Source: Herbiconiux daphne
Lineage (GTDB): Bacteria > Actinomycetota > Actinomycetes > Actinomycetales > Microbacteriaceae
Assembly (NCBI RefSeq): GCF_024979295.1
Contig: NZ_JANLCJ010000012.1
Span: forward strand, 1 to 64,000
Length of the DNA: 64,000 bases
Direction: 5' to 3'
The notes under the pieces are model-generated. The model was not told where the DNA came from. It saw only the letters and a list, made by a program, of their open reading frames with translations, and did not search any database. Positions 8,563 to 16,414 of the stretch are shown here, in pieces. The position numbers and the translations under genes were made by a program. Every line of letters begins with the position of its first letter. The first letter of the stretch is position 1.

Positions 8563-9582
8563 GTGCCACGACGCCTGAAACTCGCGACACTCGCTGCATC
8601 CGCCCTCGCCACCGCCCTCGTGCTCGCCGGCTGCTCCGGCTCGACCGGCGGCACGGGCGACGCGGATGCCACCGCTTCGGCGGGTGCGGGGGAGCCCGTC
8701 ACCATCGAGCACGCGTTCGGTGAGACCACCGTGCCCGCCGACCCGCAGAACGTGGTGACGCTCGGCTGGGGCAGCACGGACGCCGCCATCGCGCTCGGCA
8801 CCATTCCCGTCGCCATCCCGTTCGACTCCTACGCCGGCGACGAGAACGGCGTGCTGCCGTGGGTCGCCGACGCCATCGACAAGGCCGGCGCCGAGCTGCC
8901 GACCGTGTTGCCGGAGTCGCCCGACGAGCCGCCCTACGAGGCGATCGCCGACGCCGACCCCGACGTCATCCTCGCCGTCTACTCGGGCATCACCGAGGAG
9001 CAGTACGAGACGCTGTCGCAGATCGCGCCCACCGTCGCCTACCCGGGCGAGGCCTGGAGCACCCCGTGGCGCGACGTCGTGACGACCGTCGGTAAGGCCC
9101 TCGGCAAGTCCGACGAGGCGACGGCCGTGCTGGCCGACATCGACGACCAGCTCGCCGAGCAGGCGGCGGCGCATCCGGAGTTCGACGGCAAGAGCATCGC
9201 CGCGGTGTGGGATGTCGCCGGCACGTTCTACGTCTACAAGAAGGCCGACCCCCGCGTGGAGTTCATGCTCGACCTCGGCTTCGTCAACGCCCCCTCGGTC
9301 GACGCGCTCGCGAACGGCGACTCGACGTTCTACTACACGCTGAGCTACGAGCAGCTCGACCAGCTCGACGCCGACGTGGTGCTGAGCTACTCCGACACCC
9401 AGGCCGAGGCGGATGCGTTCCTCACGGCGCCGCAGACGTCGGTGATCCCGGCCGTGCAGGCCGGCCACGTGGCGCAGCTGGTCGGCACCGACTACATCGC
9501 TGCGGTCTCGCCGCCCACGGCGCTGTCGCTGCCGTGGGGCCTCGACCAGCTCGTCGACGCCCTGGCGGCTGCGACGAAGTAG
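8563..9582 (+). CDS. Iron-siderophore ABC transporter substrate-binding lipoprotein
   Basis: 339 residues of the FepB/FhuD type periplasmic-binding fold. A signal peptide is followed by the lipobox LVLAGCSGS with Cys near residue 23, so the protein is anchored outside the membrane. A Thr/Ser/Gly/Ala linker follows, then VTIEHAFGETTVPADPQNVVTLG, shortened to the typical opening VPADPQNVVTLG. The start is GTG 8563, with GGAGAAG 6 bases upstream; an ATG at 8521 would add 14 hydrophilic residues before the signal peptide and is less likely. It delivers the ferric siderophore to the two FecCD permeases. The siderophore itself cannot be deduced; no siderophore synthesis genes are in the window. Confidence 0.92.
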   Translation: MPRRLKLATLAASALATALVLAGCSGSTGGTGDADATASAGAGEPVTIEHAFGETTVPADPQNVVTLGWGSTDAAIALGTIPVAIPFDSYAGDENGVLPWVADAIDKAGAELPTVLPESPDEPPYEAIADADPDVILAVYSGITEEQYETLSQIAPTVAYPGEAWSTPWRDVVTTVGKALGKSDEATAVLADIDDQLAEQAAAHPEFDGKSIAAVWDVAGTFYVYKKADPRVEFMLDLGFVNAPSVDALANGDSTFYYTLSYEQLDQLDADVVLSYSDTQAEADAFLTAPQTSVIPAVQAGHVAQLVGTDYIAAVSPPTALSLPWGLDQLVDALAAATK

Positions 9583-9583
9583 C

Positions 9584-9647
9584 GCGGGTCTGCGGGTCTG
9601 CGGGTCTGCGGGTCTGCGGGTCTGCGGGCCTACCGGCCTGCAGGCCT
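9584..9647. repeat. Eight tandem copies of an 8-bp unit between convergent genes
   Basis: GCGGGTCT is repeated five times exactly from 9584 to 9623 and followed by three diverged copies (GCGGGCCT, ACCGGCCT, GCAGGCCT) to 9647. It starts two bases after the binding-protein stop codon and runs into the stop codon of the opposing gene at 9646-9648. A slippage-prone array at this place could shift where both reading frames end. No separate terminator hairpin is visible between the two genes. Confidence 0.9.
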
Positions 9648-10986
9648 AGAAGTCGTCGATGTGCAGGTGGTTGCAGGTGTCTTCGAAGTCGCGGAAGTTC
9701 GCGAAGTCGGGCTCGTTGCCCGCGGCGATGCGGCACTGACGCTGGCCGACGCGCGATCCGTTCGGCATCATGGGGTCGAGCACGGCGATCAGGCTGAGCG
9801 ACGCGCCGTTCGCGCCGGTCGTGGGCACGCCGCCGACCGAGGTGAAGTCGACCGCGTGGCCTCCGCCCTGCATGTAATGGGCGGATGCCGTGCCGGCGCC
9901 CTCGATCTGGCCCGTGCACCGGCGGCTGATGTCGCTCACGCCGGCGCTGCCGAAGGCGCGCACGGCGGCGACCATGGCCTGCAGGATGGTGACGTCGATG
10001 CCGCAGTTCGCGACATCCTGACCCTGGGCGATCCAGGCGATCTCGAAGATGTGATCGGGGCTCGAGCCGTGGAACTGGCCGTTGGCCACGTAACCCATGA
10101 GCTCCTCGGCGAGGGCCTGCGCGTCTTCGGAGACCGGGCCGACGACGAGACCGGCGGCCGCGCCTCCGCCGTACGCGGCGGCAGCGGCCGCGGCAGCCTC
10201 GGCGGCGCGGCGGGCGGCCTCGGCGGCGCGGGCGGCGACACCCGCCTGGTATTGCTGCTCGGTCGTGGCCAGGTTCTGCTGCAGGCTCGTCAGCTGGGCC
10301 TGCAGTTCGTCTTCGTGGGCGTTCTGCTCCTGCAGCGCGGCGACCATCTGCTGCTGCGCGGCCGCCGCCTCTTCGAGGGCGGACTGGGCGGCATCCGCGA
10401 GGCCGGTGAGGGCCTGCTTGGCGACCTCCGCCTGCTCGCTGAGGGTGTGGGAGGTGTTCTTGTCCTGCTCGGCGGCGGCGTAGATCGCGCTCACCGCCTG
10501 GGTGAGCTGGCTGGCGGAGCTGAGCTGCGACAGCAGGTTGTCGGCCTCGTCGGAGGTCGACGTCATGAGCATCGACGTGAGGTCTTGGCCGCCCGAGCGC
10601 ACGAACTGGGCGGCGATCTGGGCGGCGCGCTTCTTCGACTCGTCGGCCTTGGTGGCTGCGGCGGCGGCGCTCGCGGCGAGGGTATCGGCCTTCACCTGGC
10701 CGGCCGTGAGGGCAGCCTGCGCGGCATCGTTCTCGGAGGTGCGCTGAGCGACCAGCGCGACCGCGGCATCCACCTTGGCCTGCTGCTCGGCGATCACGTT
10801 CTGGATGGTCTGGATCTCGGACTGCTTGGCGCTCTCGTTGTTCTGCGCGGCGAGCACGTCGTCCCAGGTGGGGTAGTCGTCGGCGTAGGCCGCGGGGGCG
10901 CCGGCGAGCGAGATCGCCGCGGTGAGGGCGACGACGACCACGGCGGTGGCGGCGGCTCTGGCGCGGGTGCGGAGTGTGCGGTTCAT
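9646..10986 (-). CDS. Secreted coiled-coil protein with an M15-like metal-binding C-terminal domain
   Basis: 446 residues. A signal peptide ends at about AGAPAAYAD; residues ~40-270 are Ala/Glu/Gln-rich and strongly predicted as coiled coil (EQQAKVDAAVALVAQRTSEN and similar), as in actinobacterial cell-wall hydrolase regulators. An Ala run and a short Gly stretch (AYGGGAAAG) form a linker. The last ~150 residues contain SAHYMQGGGHAVDF and end NHLHIDDF. His-x6-Asp plus His-x-His resembles the zinc ligands of M15 D-Ala-D-Ala peptidases, though the fit is by eye and the domain may lack activity. Four Cys residues in this domain could form disulfides. Start ATG 10986. Likely acts at the cell wall; no operon partner. 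Confidence 0.75.
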   Translation of the reverse strand: MNRTLRTRARAAATAVVVVALTAAISLAGAPAAYADDYPTWDDVLAAQNNESAKQSEIQTIQNVIAEQQAKVDAAVALVAQRTSENDAAQAALTAGQVKADTLAASAAAAATKADESKKRAAQIAAQFVRSGGQDLTSMLMTSTSDEADNLLSQLSSASQLTQAVSAIYAAAEQDKNTSHTLSEQAEVAKQALTGLADAAQSALEEAAAAQQQMVAALQEQNAHEDELQAQLTSLQQNLATTEQQYQAGVAARAAEAARRAAEAAAAAAAAYGGGAAAGLVVGPVSEDAQALAEELMGYVANGQFHGSSPDHIFEIAWIAQGQDVANCGIDVTILQAMVAAVRAFGSAGVSDISRRCTGQIEGAGTASAHYMQGGGHAVDFTSVGGVPTTGANGASLSLIAVLDPMMPNGSRVGQRQCRIAAGNEPDFANFRDFEDTCNHLHIDDF

Positions 10987-11135
10987 GGATCCTCTGGCGT
11001 CGGACCGCCTCGGCGAAACGGCGGCTTCCGTTCAACATCTAACCTCGCCGACGCCGCGTGCCCGGGAGGCGGAGGCGGCAATTCGCAAATCGTTGACGTG
11101 GGGCAAGCATCTGGTGCACCTGTTATCGTCGGCGC

Positions 11136-11777
11136 ATGAGCGACCGTAGTTCCGCCGTGCGCGCCGGCGGCGACCGAGGAGACAGCCCGGGCCGCTTCGG
11201 GGCGTCGGCCACCGTCGAGGTCGACCCGGCGACGGTCGGCGCGGTCGACATCTCGTACAACCCCTCGACCGACGGCGATGCCGATCCGGGCGAGATCGTG
11301 TGGACCTGGGTGCCCTATCAAGAGAACGACGGCCGCGGGAAGGACCGGCCCGTGCTCGTGGTGGCCCGGGAGGGCGGCGGCACGGTGTTGGCGATGCAGC
11401 TCACGTCGAAGCCGCACGACGATGTCTACGACGTCGCGATCGGCAGCGGGGCGTGGGATTCGGCGGGACGGCCGAGCTGGGTGCGGCTGGAGCGGGTGTT
11501 CCGGTTGCACCAGGCGGGCATGCGGCGCGAGGCGTTCGCGCTGGATGCGGCGCGGTTCGCGCTCGTGGCAGCGGCGCTGAGCCGGCGGTTCGGGTGGCGC
11601 GCGGCGGGTGCGGGCGCGGCTCCGCGCGCGGGCGCGGGCGCGGCTTCACGCACCGGTGCGGCTCCGCGCGCAGGCGCGGCTTCGCCCGCTGGCGCGCCGG
11701 CTCGCTCGGGCAACCCGCTGGTGCGGGCGATTCGGCTGCTGATGCCGCCCTACGGGGCCCGCAAGAGCTCTCGCTGA
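11136..11777 (+). CDS. PemK/MazF-family protein without an antitoxin partner
   Basis: 213 residues. The middle (PGEIVWTWVPYQENDGRGKDRPVLVV, marker VPYQENDGRGKDRPVL) and LAMQLTSKPHD match the PemK/MazF barrel, whose best known members are ribosome-independent mRNA endonucleases. Many actinobacteria carry this solitary variant; whether it is a toxin is unknown. No antitoxin gene lies beside it. Residues ~155-195 are a low-complexity Ala/Gly/Arg/Pro tail built from a GCGCGGGCGCGG-like DNA repeat, followed by a basic end (LLMPPYGARKSSR). TATCGT at 11124-11129 lies exactly 6 bases before the ATG, so the mRNA is probably leaderless. Confidence 0.8.
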   Translation: MSDRSSAVRAGGDRGDSPGRFGASATVEVDPATVGAVDISYNPSTDGDADPGEIVWTWVPYQENDGRGKDRPVLVVAREGGGTVLAMQLTSKPHDDVYDVAIGSGAWDSAGRPSWVRLERVFRLHQAGMRREAFALDAARFALVAAALSRRFGWRAAGAGAAPRAGAGAASRTGAAPRAGAASPAGAPARSGNPLVRAIRLLMPPYGARKSSR

Positions 11778-11791
11778 CGTGAGCCGGTCAG

Positions 11792-11857
11792 AAAAGCTGC
11801 AAATCACGAAGAGCGACGCCCTATACGGCCTCGGTCGTCGTGATTTGCAGCTTTTTT
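11792..11857. terminator. Bidirectional terminator hairpin
   Basis: A perfect 18-bp inverted repeat, AAAAGCTGCAAATCACGA at 11792-11809 and its complement at 11838-11855, with a 28-base spacer and a run of six T on the plus side and A on the other. It sits between the converging PemK-like and HD-domain genes and would end both transcripts. Its stem is not related to the CGAGnnGTCAC palindromes elsewhere in the window, although the stem-spacer size is similar. Confidence 0.8.
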
Positions 11858-11880
11858 CGCAGTGACTCGCGTGCGGCGGC

Positions 11881-12489
11881 TCAGCCGTTCCGGCGGGTGT
11901 CGAGCGGATTCGCGTCGAGCCGGCCCGCCACGCCGCTCGCGATCGCGTCGGCGGCCGAGCTGAGCGGCTTGCGATCGGCCTGCTCGGCGAAACAGCGCAC
12001 GAACTCCTCGGCGAGGGTGAGTCGCGGGTAGGCCTCGACGACCTCGGCCCGGAAGTCGGCCGGCCACTCCTCGGCGTTTCGGCCCGAGATGTCGAGCCCG
12101 GTGGCGATGCAGAGCAGGAACCCCTCGGGGTCGAGCGCCGGGTCGACCTCGTCCCACATGTGCCGCACGATGATCTCGGCGGCGCGGGCCCGCCGTTCGC
12201 GGGGCCAGCCGGCCCCGGCGCCGAACACCCAGGCGACCTGACCGCCGGCGTTCTCGAACGGCAAGGTGTAGTTGTCGAACTCGGTCACGAGCCCTATGTC
12301 GTGCAGCAGGGCTGACACGAACAGCAGTTCGTCGTCGAACGCCAGCCCGTTGCGGCGACCGTGGTCGGCGGCCCAGAGATACGACCGGATGCAGTGGTTC
12401 AGCATCGCGGCGGAGTGGTAGTTGGTCGCCACGTCGACCGCGGCGAGACAGGCGGGCGTCGAGGGGAGGGTGAGTTCTGGGCTGGGCAC
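11881..12489 (-). CDS. HD-domain metal-dependent hydrolase
   Basis: 202 residues. The metal site is outlined by NHCIRSYLWA (His), ALLHDIGLVTEF (the HD pair) and a later His in IIVRHMWDE. The arrangement is that of small HD proteins related to cyanamide hydratase and nucleotide phosphohydrolases; the substrate is unknown. Predicted cytoplasmic. The start is GTG 12489: on the minus strand GACAAT stands exactly 6 bases before it, matching the leaderless pattern seen at other genes, and there is no ribosome binding site. It ends just before the shared terminator. Confidence 0.82.
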   Translation of the reverse strand: MPSPELTLPSTPACLAAVDVATNYHSAAMLNHCIRSYLWAADHGRRNGLAFDDELLFVSALLHDIGLVTEFDNYTLPFENAGGQVAWVFGAGAGWPRERRARAAEIIVRHMWDEVDPALDPEGFLLCIATGLDISGRNAEEWPADFRAEVVEAYPRLTLAEEFVRCFAEQADRKPLSSAADAIASGVAGRLDANPLDTRRNG

Positions 12490-12571
12490 GGTTCCATTGT
12501 CGCGGTCCGCGTCGCCGGAGGCCAGCGCCGCCCGCGCCCACTGTGCGCGGGCCGGGCGACGCGACCGCCGG

Positions 12572-12898
12572 TCAGCGGCCGGGGCCCTGCGGGAACGGGT
12601 TGTTCGCGCGCAGCACCTCGAGCCGTGCCCGGTATTCGACCTCGTCGATGTCGCCCTGCGCGAAGCGCTCGGCGAGCGTGGACTCGGCGCGGCGGCCCGG
12701 CTGGTCCCAGCCCGCCCGGTAGCCCCAGGCGTTCCGGCGCATGCGCCGGCCGACGGTGGCGAACAGGATGACGAACACGGCGATCCAGAACAGCGGGATC
12801 AGAAAGAACAGCCAACCGAAACCGCCCACGAAGGGGCCGGCATGGGCGGCGACGGATGCCAGTGCGGCGGTGGTAGTGGTGGACACGGTGGTGAACAC
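12572..12898 (-). CDS. SHOCT-domain membrane protein
   Basis: 108 residues: one strong membrane segment (GWLFFLIPLFWIAVFVILFA, residues ~28-48), a basic stop-transfer, and a C-terminal SHOCT motif (LAERFAQGDIDEVEYRARL). SHOCT domains are short oligomerising helices often found on small membrane or stress proteins; no enzymatic role is known. Start GTG 12898 with AAGGAA 7 bases upstream. It lies downstream of the two-component genes and has in its promoter region a near copy of the palindrome found in front of the histidine kinase, so it may be a target of that system. Confidence 0.8.
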   Translation of the reverse strand: MFTTVSTTTTAALASVAAHAGPFVGGFGWLFFLIPLFWIAVFVILFATVGRRMRRNAWGYRAGWDQPGRRAESTLAERFAQGDIDEVEYRARLEVLRANNPFPQGPGR

Positions 12899-12977
12899 GG
12901 TGGATTCCTTCTCTCACGGGCCCCGGTGCGGAACCTCTCCTGCACAGCCTCGCGCTGAGCGGGCGGGAGCGAATCTG

Positions 12978-13014
12978 CCCCCGGGTGGCATTCCGCCTAC
13001 ACCCGGGGGAGCAG
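12978..13014. promoter_or_regulatory. Hairpin plus second copy of the two-component operator-like motif
   Basis: CCCCCGGGTG (12978-12987) and CACCCGGGGG (13000-13009) form a 10-bp inverted repeat with a 12-base loop, placed right after the response regulator gene; it may end that transcript, although no T run follows. Overlapping it, CTACACCCGGGGGAGCAG at 12997-13014 differs in only two bases from CTACTCCCGGGGGAGTAG at 15412-15429 near the histidine kinase start. It lies about 100 bp before the SHOCT gene start. Regulatory use is inferred from the similarity. Confidence 0.5.
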
Positions 13015-13024
13015 TCGGCTCGGC

Positions 13025-13696
13025 TTACGCCGGCCGACCCGGCGCGACGAGGCCGGTCTCGTAGGCGATCACCACGAGCTGCACCCGGTCACGCGCGCCG
13101 AGTTTCGACATGATGCGCGACACGTGCGTCTTCGCCGTCAGCGGGCTGAGAAACAGACGCGCGCCGATCTCGTCGTTGGTGAGGCCGGTGCCGACGAGCG
13201 CCAGCACCTCGCGTTCGCGCGCGGTGAGTACGGTCAGCCGCGCGGCATCCGCCGGCGCGGTGAGACCGAGATCGTGGGCGACCCGCTCGAGCAGCCGCCG
13301 CGTCACACCCGGGCTGAGCAGCGCGTCACCGCCCGCCGCGACGCGTACCGCCCGGATCAGCTCGACCGGCTCGGTGTCCTTCACCAGAAAGCCGCTGGCA
13401 CCGGCCCGGATGGCGCGGCCAACGTATTCGTCGAGCTCGAACGTCGTCACGATCACGATGTGCGTCGCCGCGAGCTGGGGGTCGGCAGCGATCTGCTCGG
13501 TGGCCCAGAGGCCGTCGCCGTCGGGCATGCGGATGTCCATGAGGATCACGTCGGGCCGCTGCGCCCGCACGAGTTCCACGGCCTCGACGCCCGAGCCGGC
13601 TTCGCCCACGACCTCGAGATCGGCCTCCGACTCGAGCAGGCTGCGAAAACCGCCGCGGATGAGCTGCTGATCGTCGGCCACGGCCACCCGGATCAT
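13025..13696 (-). CDS. NarL/LuxR-family response regulator
   Basis: 223 residues. The receiver domain (1-120) starts MIRVAVADDQQLIRGG with the acidic pair, carries the phosphoacceptor Asp in VILMDIRMP and the conserved Lys in GFLVKDTEP. The C-terminal helix-turn-helix of the LuxR type includes LTAREREVLALVGTGLTNDEI. It is predicted to be phosphorylated by the kinase encoded directly upstream, whose stop overlaps its ATG (ATGA). The palindromes near 12997 and 15408 are candidate binding sites. Confidence 0.93.
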   Translation of the reverse strand: MIRVAVADDQQLIRGGFRSLLESEADLEVVGEAGSGVEAVELVRAQRPDVILMDIRMPDGDGLWATEQIAADPQLAATHIVIVTTFELDEYVGRAIRAGASGFLVKDTEPVELIRAVRVAAGGDALLSPGVTRRLLERVAHDLGLTAPADAARLTVLTAREREVLALVGTGLTNDEIGARLFLSPLTAKTHVSRIMSKLGARDRVQLVVIAYETGLVAPGRPA

Positions 13697-15354
13697 CGCC
13701 CGTCCTCCGGGTGGCTCGCAGTCGGTGGCGCGGCGCGGGGTGGGGTGGGTGGCGCGGGGTGGCTCGCGGTCGGTGCTGTGGGGTGGGGTGGGGTGGGTGA
13801 GGTCGATGCTGGTGATGCGGTGGTCGACGGATGCCGCGGGATGACGGCTTCGACCACGAAGCCGGTTTCGGGTTCCGGGCGTGCACCGGCGCGCAGCCGG
13901 CCGCCGAGCAGTTCGGCCCGCTCGCGCATGCCCAGGAGTCCGCGGCCGGGGCGGAGACTGGGGGCGGCGGAGCCGGACGCACTGGTACTGCGGCCGGCGC
14001 CGGTGTTGCGGTCGGTGCGGGTTGCGAAGGTGCCGGGCGCGCTTGGTGAGGTGCCAGGGCCAGGGCCCGGGCCGGCTGGGCCGGGGTCGGGCGCGCTGGG
14101 GGCGGCGCCGCGGTTGGCGCCGGGGCCGCGGCCGTCGTCGGTGATCGTGACGGTGTAGGCGTCTGGTGATTCGGTGAGCACCACGGTGGCCGACGTCGCC
14201 GACGCGTGGCGGATGACGTTCGTGAGCGACTCCTGAACGATGCGGTAGAGCGCGAGCTGCACGCCCTTGGGCACGTCGTCGGGCGAGACGGCGCCGCCCG
14301 CGAGGTCAGAACCTGGGCCAGTACCGGGGCCAGTGCCGGGCCCGGCGCCAGAGCCGCCTCGGCGGCCGATGCCGTTGTCGAGGGTGACGGCGAGGCCCTG
14401 CGAGACGACGGACGCCACCAGCCCCTCGAGCCGCGACAGATCGGGCTCGGGCACGAGCGGTGCGGGCTCGACGCCGCCTACGGCGCCGCCCTCCACGTCG
14501 GCGCGCAGCACGCCGAGCACCGAGCGCACCTCGTCGAGGGCGCTCTTGCTGGTCTCCTTGATGTTGGCCAGCGCTGCGGCCGCCTTGTCGGGTTGCGAGT
14601 CGATGAGGTGGAGGCCGACGCCGGCCTGCACGTTGATCTGGCTGAGGGAGTGCGCGAGCACGTCGTGCAGTTCGCGGGCGATGCGCACGCGTTCGGCCTG
14701 CACCACGGTGAGCCGACGCTCCGCGGAACGCCGGCGCAGCTCGTCGAAGCGTCGGCGCCTCGACCGCAGGGCCTCGCCCACGACGACGAGCAGCACGAGC
14801 CCGAGCGACACCGCCACCACGAGGGCGGGCTGCCAGGGCACGCGCAGGGCGATGCCGAGCGCGAGAGTGAGCAGCCAGGCGGCGCCGACCGAGCACCACA
14901 CCCAGACGCGCGCCCCACGCACGGTGGCCCCGACGATGGCGAACGCCAGGGCGATGTAGGGCGGAGCGGTGTCACCGGCTACGACGAGCACGTAGGCGCC
15001 GGCCGCCGCCGAGATCACCGCGACGACCGGGCCGGGGAACCGGCGGGCGAACACGAGTGCGATCGGGCCCACGAGCGCGAGCCCCAGTTGCGCCGCGAAC
15101 CGCGCCGGGTCGTCGGCGGCGGCGCCCACGATGTGACGGAACCGCCACGAGAACACCGCGGCCGGCACCTGCACCACGAGCGACACGATCACCGGCACCC
15201 AGAGCGTGGCCCACCGCGGCAGGCGGAAGCGCGGTCCCCAGTCGGCCTCGTCGAGTCCCGGCCACTCGCCACGGTGCCAGCGCTCCCGGGCCTCCGCGCG
15301 CAGGCGGGCACGCTCGCGCCACTGGTCGTCGAGAGTGCGACCCGGGTGCGGCAT
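13693..15354 (-). CDS. Sensor histidine kinase (HisKA_3 type) with low-complexity inserts
   Basis: 553 residues. About five membrane segments fill residues ~50-190. The dimerisation/phosphotransfer helix holds ERVRIARELHDVLAHSLSQ with the phospho-acceptor His. The ATPase domain shows the N box in LYRIVQESLTNVIRHA, G1 in VTITDDGRGPG and G2 in GRGLLGMRERAELLGG. Unusual inserts are a Gly/Pro run (GPGTGPGTGPG) before the N box and a ~60-residue Pro/Gly/Ser/Ala stretch between G1 and G2; a Pro/Thr/Ser tail of about 45 residues ends the protein. Start ATG 15354 is preferred over GTG/ATG codons slightly upstream. Coupled to the response regulator by a 4-base overlap. The signal is unknown. Confidence 0.9.
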   Translation of the reverse strand: MPHPGRTLDDQWRERARLRAEARERWHRGEWPGLDEADWGPRFRLPRWATLWVPVIVSLVVQVPAAVFSWRFRHIVGAAADDPARFAAQLGLALVGPIALVFARRFPGPVVAVISAAAGAYVLVVAGDTAPPYIALAFAIVGATVRGARVWVWCSVGAAWLLTLALGIALRVPWQPALVVAVSLGLVLLVVVGEALRSRRRRFDELRRRSAERRLTVVQAERVRIARELHDVLAHSLSQINVQAGVGLHLIDSQPDKAAAALANIKETSKSALDEVRSVLGVLRADVEGGAVGGVEPAPLVPEPDLSRLEGLVASVVSQGLAVTLDNGIGRRGGSGAGPGTGPGTGPGSDLAGGAVSPDDVPKGVQLALYRIVQESLTNVIRHASATSATVVLTESPDAYTVTITDDGRGPGANRGAAPSAPDPGPAGPGPGPGTSPSAPGTFATRTDRNTGAGRSTSASGSAAPSLRPGRGLLGMRERAELLGGRLRAGARPEPETGFVVEAVIPRHPSTTASPASTSPTPPHPTAPTASHPAPPTPPRAAPPTASHPEDGR

Positions 15355-15407
15355 GCGTCGATCGTATCCGCGTGGCGTGCGCCGCGGCATCCGCTCGCCG
15401 TCGTGCG

Positions 15408-15433
15408 GGGACTACTCCCGGGGGAGTAGTCCC
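15408..15433. promoter_or_regulatory. Perfect palindrome upstream of the two-component operon
   Basis: GGGACTACTCCC at 15408-15419 and its complement at 15422-15433, separated by GG, lie 54 bp before the histidine kinase start and just after the stop codon of the azoreductase gene. It has no T run. A near copy occurs at 12997-13014. It could be an autoregulatory operator of the two-component system, a terminator of the azoreductase gene, or both. Confidence 0.55.
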
Positions 15434-15441
15434 GGCCCGCG

Positions 15442-16134
15442 TCAGACCGCCGGCTCGCCCCCGGCTGGTGCGACGCCCGCGGCCGCCGCCGGGGCGCCCA
15501 GGCTGGCGCCGAGTTCGGCGGCCCGTTCGTGCGCCTGCACGAGTTCGGAGCGGCTGCGGTCGATCTGGTCGGCCAGGGCCGGAACCGTCTCCGCGAGGGT
15601 GAGGTTCGTAGCGATGACGGTGACCGACATGCCGAGCGCCGTGCCGAGGATGAGTCGGAGTGCGGGCACCTCGTGGTCCCAGCCGTCGGTGGGCGACCCG
15701 GGGTCGTAGGAGGCGCCGCGGCTGGTGACGATCACGGCGGGCCGGCCGGCGAGCGGCTGGGTGTCGACGTCGAACGGCGCGGTGACGGCCGGCACGTGGA
15801 TGTTGTCGATCCAGGCCTTGAGGCTCGACGGCAGCGAGTAGTTGTAGAGCGGGGCGCCGACGAGCAGCACGTCGGCGGCGAGCAGCTCGGCGATGAGCGA
15901 TGCCTGCAGCGCCTCGGCGTCGGCGGGTGGCCGGGAGCCCTCGGGGCGCAGACGCGGCGGCCAGTGCAGCGCCGCGTCGGCCAGGTGGGGAAGGGGGTCG
16001 CGGTGCAGGTCGCGGTGGGTCACCGTGTTGCCGGGGGCCGCGGCGAGCCAGGCCTCGCTGAAGCTGTGTCCGATCGCCCGTGATCGTGACTGCGTCAGGT
16101 CGGCTGAGGAGTCGAGATGTAACAGATTAGCCAT
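15442..16134 (-). CDS. FMN-dependent NADH-azoreductase (AcpD/AzoR family)
   Basis: 230 residues with a flavodoxin-like fold. LLHLDSSADLTQSRSRAI is the FMN-phosphate loop, VLLVGAPLYNYSLPSSLKAWID is the family signature (marker PLYNYSLPSSLKAW), and IVTSRGASYDPGSPTDGWDH follows. Such enzymes reduce quinones and azo compounds with NADH by two-electron transfer and act in the cytoplasm against quinone stress. The start is ATG 16134; a GTG six bases further upstream is also in frame. Single gene; the palindrome at 15408 follows it. Confidence 0.88.
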   Translation of the reverse strand: MANLLHLDSSADLTQSRSRAIGHSFSEAWLAAAPGNTVTHRDLHRDPLPHLADAALHWPPRLRPEGSRPPADAEALQASLIAELLAADVLLVGAPLYNYSLPSSLKAWIDNIHVPAVTAPFDVDTQPLAGRPAVIVTSRGASYDPGSPTDGWDHEVPALRLILGTALGMSVTVIATNLTLAETVPALADQIDRSRSELVQAHERAAELGASLGAPAAAAGVAPAGGEPAV

Positions 16135-16181
16135 GACCACACGCTATACCGACGGCCGCCGGCGGGGTCAGGCGGAGGGGG

Positions 16182-16403
16182 TCAGGCGGAGAGCCGACCC
16201 AGCTGCAGCTCGACCATCGGCAGCAGCTCCTGGAAGCGGCTGACCAAGGGTGCGGTCATGAACAGGGCATCGCTGCGCAGGTCGACGATCAGCGCGTGCA
16301 GGCGCGACAGCTCGTCGGCACCGAGGGTGGCGAGCGGGATGTCGGAACAGGGCAGCGAGACCGCCATCGCGGCCACGTCGTCGTTCCAGTTGATCGTTGC
16401 CAC
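16182..16403 (-). CDS. Small protein of unknown function
   Basis: 73 residues, not recognised. It opens VATINWNDDVAAMAVSLPC and has a helical C-terminal half (ADELSRLHALIVDLRSD and SRFQELLPMVELQLGRLSA). The GTG at 16403 has GAGGAG 6 bases upstream, which sets the start; an ATG at 16415 in the same frame would put that ribosome binding site inside the coding part. There is no membrane segment. A 12-bp tandem repeat directly precedes the gene. The frame is open for a further 1.9 kb upstream but that is antisense-like shadow of the oxidoreductase gene. Confidence 0.6.
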   Translation of the reverse strand: MATINWNDDVAAMAVSLPCSDIPLATLGADELSRLHALIVDLRSDALFMTAPLVSRFQELLPMVELQLGRLSA

Positions 16404-16414
16404 TGCTCTCCTCA

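Noticed and set aside
11136..11777. Complete toxin-antitoxin pair
   Set aside because: No small antitoxin gene lies on either side of the PemK-like gene.
11792..11857. Member of the CGAGnnGTCAC palindromic family
   Set aside because: Size and spacer are similar but the arm sequence is unrelated and it ends in a T run at a convergent junction, so a terminator is the simpler reading.
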